A DNA stretch of 60,000 nucleotides from Polytrichum commune (Eukaryota; Streptophyta; Polytrichopsida; Polytrichales; Polytrichaceae), in assembly GCA_950295325.1 (NCBI GenBank), contig OX485804.1, forward strand, positions 25,236,001 through 25,296,000, in the 5' to 3' direction. Below are positions 58,287 to 60,000 of this stretch, one piece after another. The translations under genes and the position numbers were made by a program. The notes below the pieces were generated by a model that was given only the letters and a program-made list of their open reading frames with translations, did no database searches and was not told the DNA's origin. Each line of letters opens with the position of its first letter. Position 1 is the first letter of the stretch.

Positions 58287-58862
58287 TTTGGGGGCATACT
58301 AGCTCCGAACGGAGTGAAATTTGAGCCTATCTTGTGTGAAATTTGCCAAGGAATCCAATGGTGTAATTGGATTGTTGATTGGAATTCAAAATCATTGCTG
58401 AAATTAGCAATTTCAACGCTGATTTTTGTTTTTGGGAGCAAATTAACTCCGAACGGAGTGAAATTTGAGCCTATCTTGTGTGAAATTTGCCAAGGAATCC
58501 AATGGTGTAAGTGGATTGTTGATTGGAATTCAAAATCATTGCTGAAATTAGCAATTTCAACGCTGATTTTTGTTTTTGGGAGCAAATTAACTCCGAACGG
58601 AGTGAAATTTGAGCCTATCTTGTGTGAAATTTGCCAAGGAATCCAATGGTGTAATTGGATTGTTGATTGGAATTCAAAATCATTGCTGAAATTAGCAATT
58701 TCAACGCTGATTTTTGTTTTTGGGAGCAAATTAACTCCGAACGGAGTGAAATTTGAGCCTATCTTGTGTGAAATCTTCCTAGGAGTCCATTGGTGCAATT
58801 AGTTTGTTGATTGGAGTCCATAATTACCTTGGAAATTAGCATTTTCAACGCTGATTTTTTTA
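58287..58862 (+). repeat. Four 144-bp tandem repeats in the retrotransposon leader
   Basis: The anchor CTCCGAACGG occurs at 58,303, 58,447, 58,591 and 58,735, an exact period of 144 bp. Units 2 and 3 are nearly identical; the first and fourth diverge at their outer edges. Each unit contains ACTCCG-AA-CGGAGT (AGCTCCG in unit 1). Units 1-3 also contain AATCCAAT-GGTGTA-ATTGGATT (one mismatch in unit 2) and ATTGCT-GAAATT-AGCAAT. The frames are open on both strands because 144 is divisible by three. Confidence 0.9.
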
Positions 58863-59021
58863 ATTTTAATTACCAATCTCGAAACCTTTGCACAATTTCG
58901 GAATTCTGGGGGCATAAATAAACACTTGGCATTTGGCAAGGGATTGCCATTTAGATAGCCTGCAACAGGTGCAGGTTGCCATTACCTTGTAGATAGTTGC
59001 AGGAACTCAAGTGATTATTTT

Positions 59022-60000
59022 ATGGTGCAAACTAGGAGCCGATATTATCGATCTCCATCACCAGATTACTTGGAGGACGTGCATACCACAAATATTGAGC
59101 CAGAGGTAGATACCAACGAGGCTTTTGAGCCTATTTCGGCGTTGGACACTACTAGTAGGCTTCAGATTTGGAGTGTCGGCACGTTCGACGAAATGGAGGA
59201 CGATCGCCACAATTCAGTGCGTGATCGGTTTTCAGGTCGAGCTGGGGGCATTTCCTTGCCCGATTGGAAACTCCGGTTTCGTACCTGGATTAAGGAGAAA
59301 CGTCAAAGGTCTTCCAATTTCAATGATTGGTATGCCTTTGAACTTCTGCCTCAGCATTTGGAGTATGAGGCACTCCAAACTTATGAACGCTGGACAGAGG
59401 GTCATCATCGACAACTTCGGGAGGTGGAGCAGTATTGGGAAGCTCGGGTTGAGCTCATTTCAGCCCTTAAAGATGGGGCGGTTGCTACCTTAGCTCCACC
59501 CACCTTAAAGGAGGAGGAATTGCCGGAGGAGTCTAAGGACAAAGAACTGGCACTTGGGCCAATAGTGGCTGGCAGTAGCACGGCTACCCTTTCACGGATG
59601 GCACGTGCTACACAGGCAACATTGACGGCTGTTGGTCCACCACCTCCATTTAATCCCCTTGCTGAATTTGTCGCACATTTGGAGGTGGAGTGTGGTGGAT
59701 TTCGGCGAGACCAAATGCAGCGTATTCAGGATTTCCGCCGAGAGAAGGATGATACTCCACGGACCATGTATACGCGACTCGCACACTTTGCTGTTGAGTC
59801 GGGAGGTGTTTTTGCTGAGAGTCAGCTTGTCAAAATCTTTTTGTCTAAGATTGACAAGCGGCTACTTGAGTTGGCATCACCTCGGATTATCCTCGACTAC
59901 GAGGGCCGAGCTACGCTTGCACAAGCGTTTGCCGTGGTTGAGAGATGTGATTGGGCTCTCTGTCAACACGATGCCACAGACATGGTATCTTGGATGACAG
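59022..60000 (+). CDS. Retrotransposon gag polyprotein (partial, open at right edge)
   Basis: ATG at 59,022 opens 326 codons without a stop to the window end. The start is MVQTRSRYYRSPSPDYLEDV. A gag-like core follows: LPDWKLRFRTWIKEKRQR (~83-100), then WYAFELLPQHLEYEALQTYERW (~107-128), matching the 'W...LP..L.G.A...y..w' pattern of Ty3/Gypsy and related gag proteins. A second helical block ends LSKIDKRLLELASPRIILDY (~275-294). No zinc knuckle, protease or polymerase is reached before the edge. The intact frame suggests a young or recently active element. Neighbour to the left: the 144-bp leader repeats. The gag call is good; the superfamily is an inference. Confidence 0.75.
   Translation, partial: MVQTRSRYYRSPSPDYLEDVHTTNIEPEVDTNEAFEPISALDTTSRLQIWSVGTFDEMEDDRHNSVRDRFSGRAGGISLPDWKLRFRTWIKEKRQRSSNFNDWYAFELLPQHLEYEALQTYERWTEGHHRQLREVEQYWEARVELISALKDGAVATLAPPTLKEEELPEESKDKELALGPIVAGSSTATLSRMARATQATLTAVGPPPPFNPLAEFVAHLEVECGGFRRDQMQRIQDFRREKDDTPRTMYTRLAHFAVESGGVFAESQLVKIFLSKIDKRLLELASPRIILDYEGRATLAQAFAVVERCDWALCQHDATDMVSWMT

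Noticed and set aside
58259-58802. Long open frames on both strands (about 179 and 175 codons) with a 48-residue period
   Set aside because: Both are consequences of the 144-bp repeat length being divisible by three. No start context, homology or codon bias supports either.
1-60000. tRNA, rRNA, CRISPR arrays and bacterial operons
   Set aside because: I looked for cloverleaf, conserved rRNA blocks and regularly spaced repeats with unique spacers and saw none. The eukaryotic plant context makes CRISPR implausible.

Overview
The window reads as nuclear DNA of a land plant. The host genes have GT-AG introns in a plant style, and one of them keeps the full domain order of a plant-specific splicing regulator. 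Only three host loci are visible in 60 kb. The rest is AT-rich, repeat-dense DNA holding relics of at least five transposon classes. This suggests a large, repeat-rich genome, perhaps a spore-bearing plant or a gymnosperm; the lineage is an inference and is not fixed by the sequence. No rRNA, tRNA, CRISPR or organellar block was recognised.

Layout. At 1-868 (minus) is the 5' exon of an unrecognised acidic, Ser-rich protein that leaves the window. At 3.9-7.7 kb (minus) is a decayed, 5'-truncated non-LTR retrotransposon with an RNase H domain; its coding strand is unusually A/C-rich, and a 176-bp pogo-like MITE sits inside it. From 8.7 to 14.6 kb there are LINE scraps, a 42-bp minisatellite, fold-backs and dispersed repeats. 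At 14,854-17,750 is an almost complete PIF/Harbinger element with TTA target duplications, followed at 17.9-22.3 kb by a cluster of roughly 165-bp repeats and a Harbinger-derived MITE. Further on are a second LINE fragment (24.7-25.4 kb), a relic with a methyltransferase-like motif (25.9-27.7 kb) and a hAT element with a broken transposase (29.3-32.7 kb).

The best host gene is at 34,924-40,309 (minus, four coding exons, 1301 aa): a filamin-like repeat, a CCCH finger, an RRM and a long RS/charged tail, orthologous in layout to Arabidopsis At3g23900 (IRR). The second is a complete RBR (RING-IBR-RING) E3 ubiquitin ligase at 46,229-50,314 (minus, four coding exons, 471 aa). Its intron 1 carries a tandem triplication that copies the exon 2 splice acceptor and the first exon codons. 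The last 3 kb (57-60 kb) hold the leader and the open gag frame of an LTR-type retrotransposon running off the right edge. Its leader contains four 144-bp repeats, each with short inverted repeats that could fold in RNA.

The two complete host genes have no obvious functional link: one acts in pre-mRNA splicing and the other in ubiquitin transfer. They are separated by about 6 kb of non-coding DNA. The strongest leads are the RBR acceptor triplication, the structured leader repeats of the retrotransposon and the atypical A/C-rich LINE.
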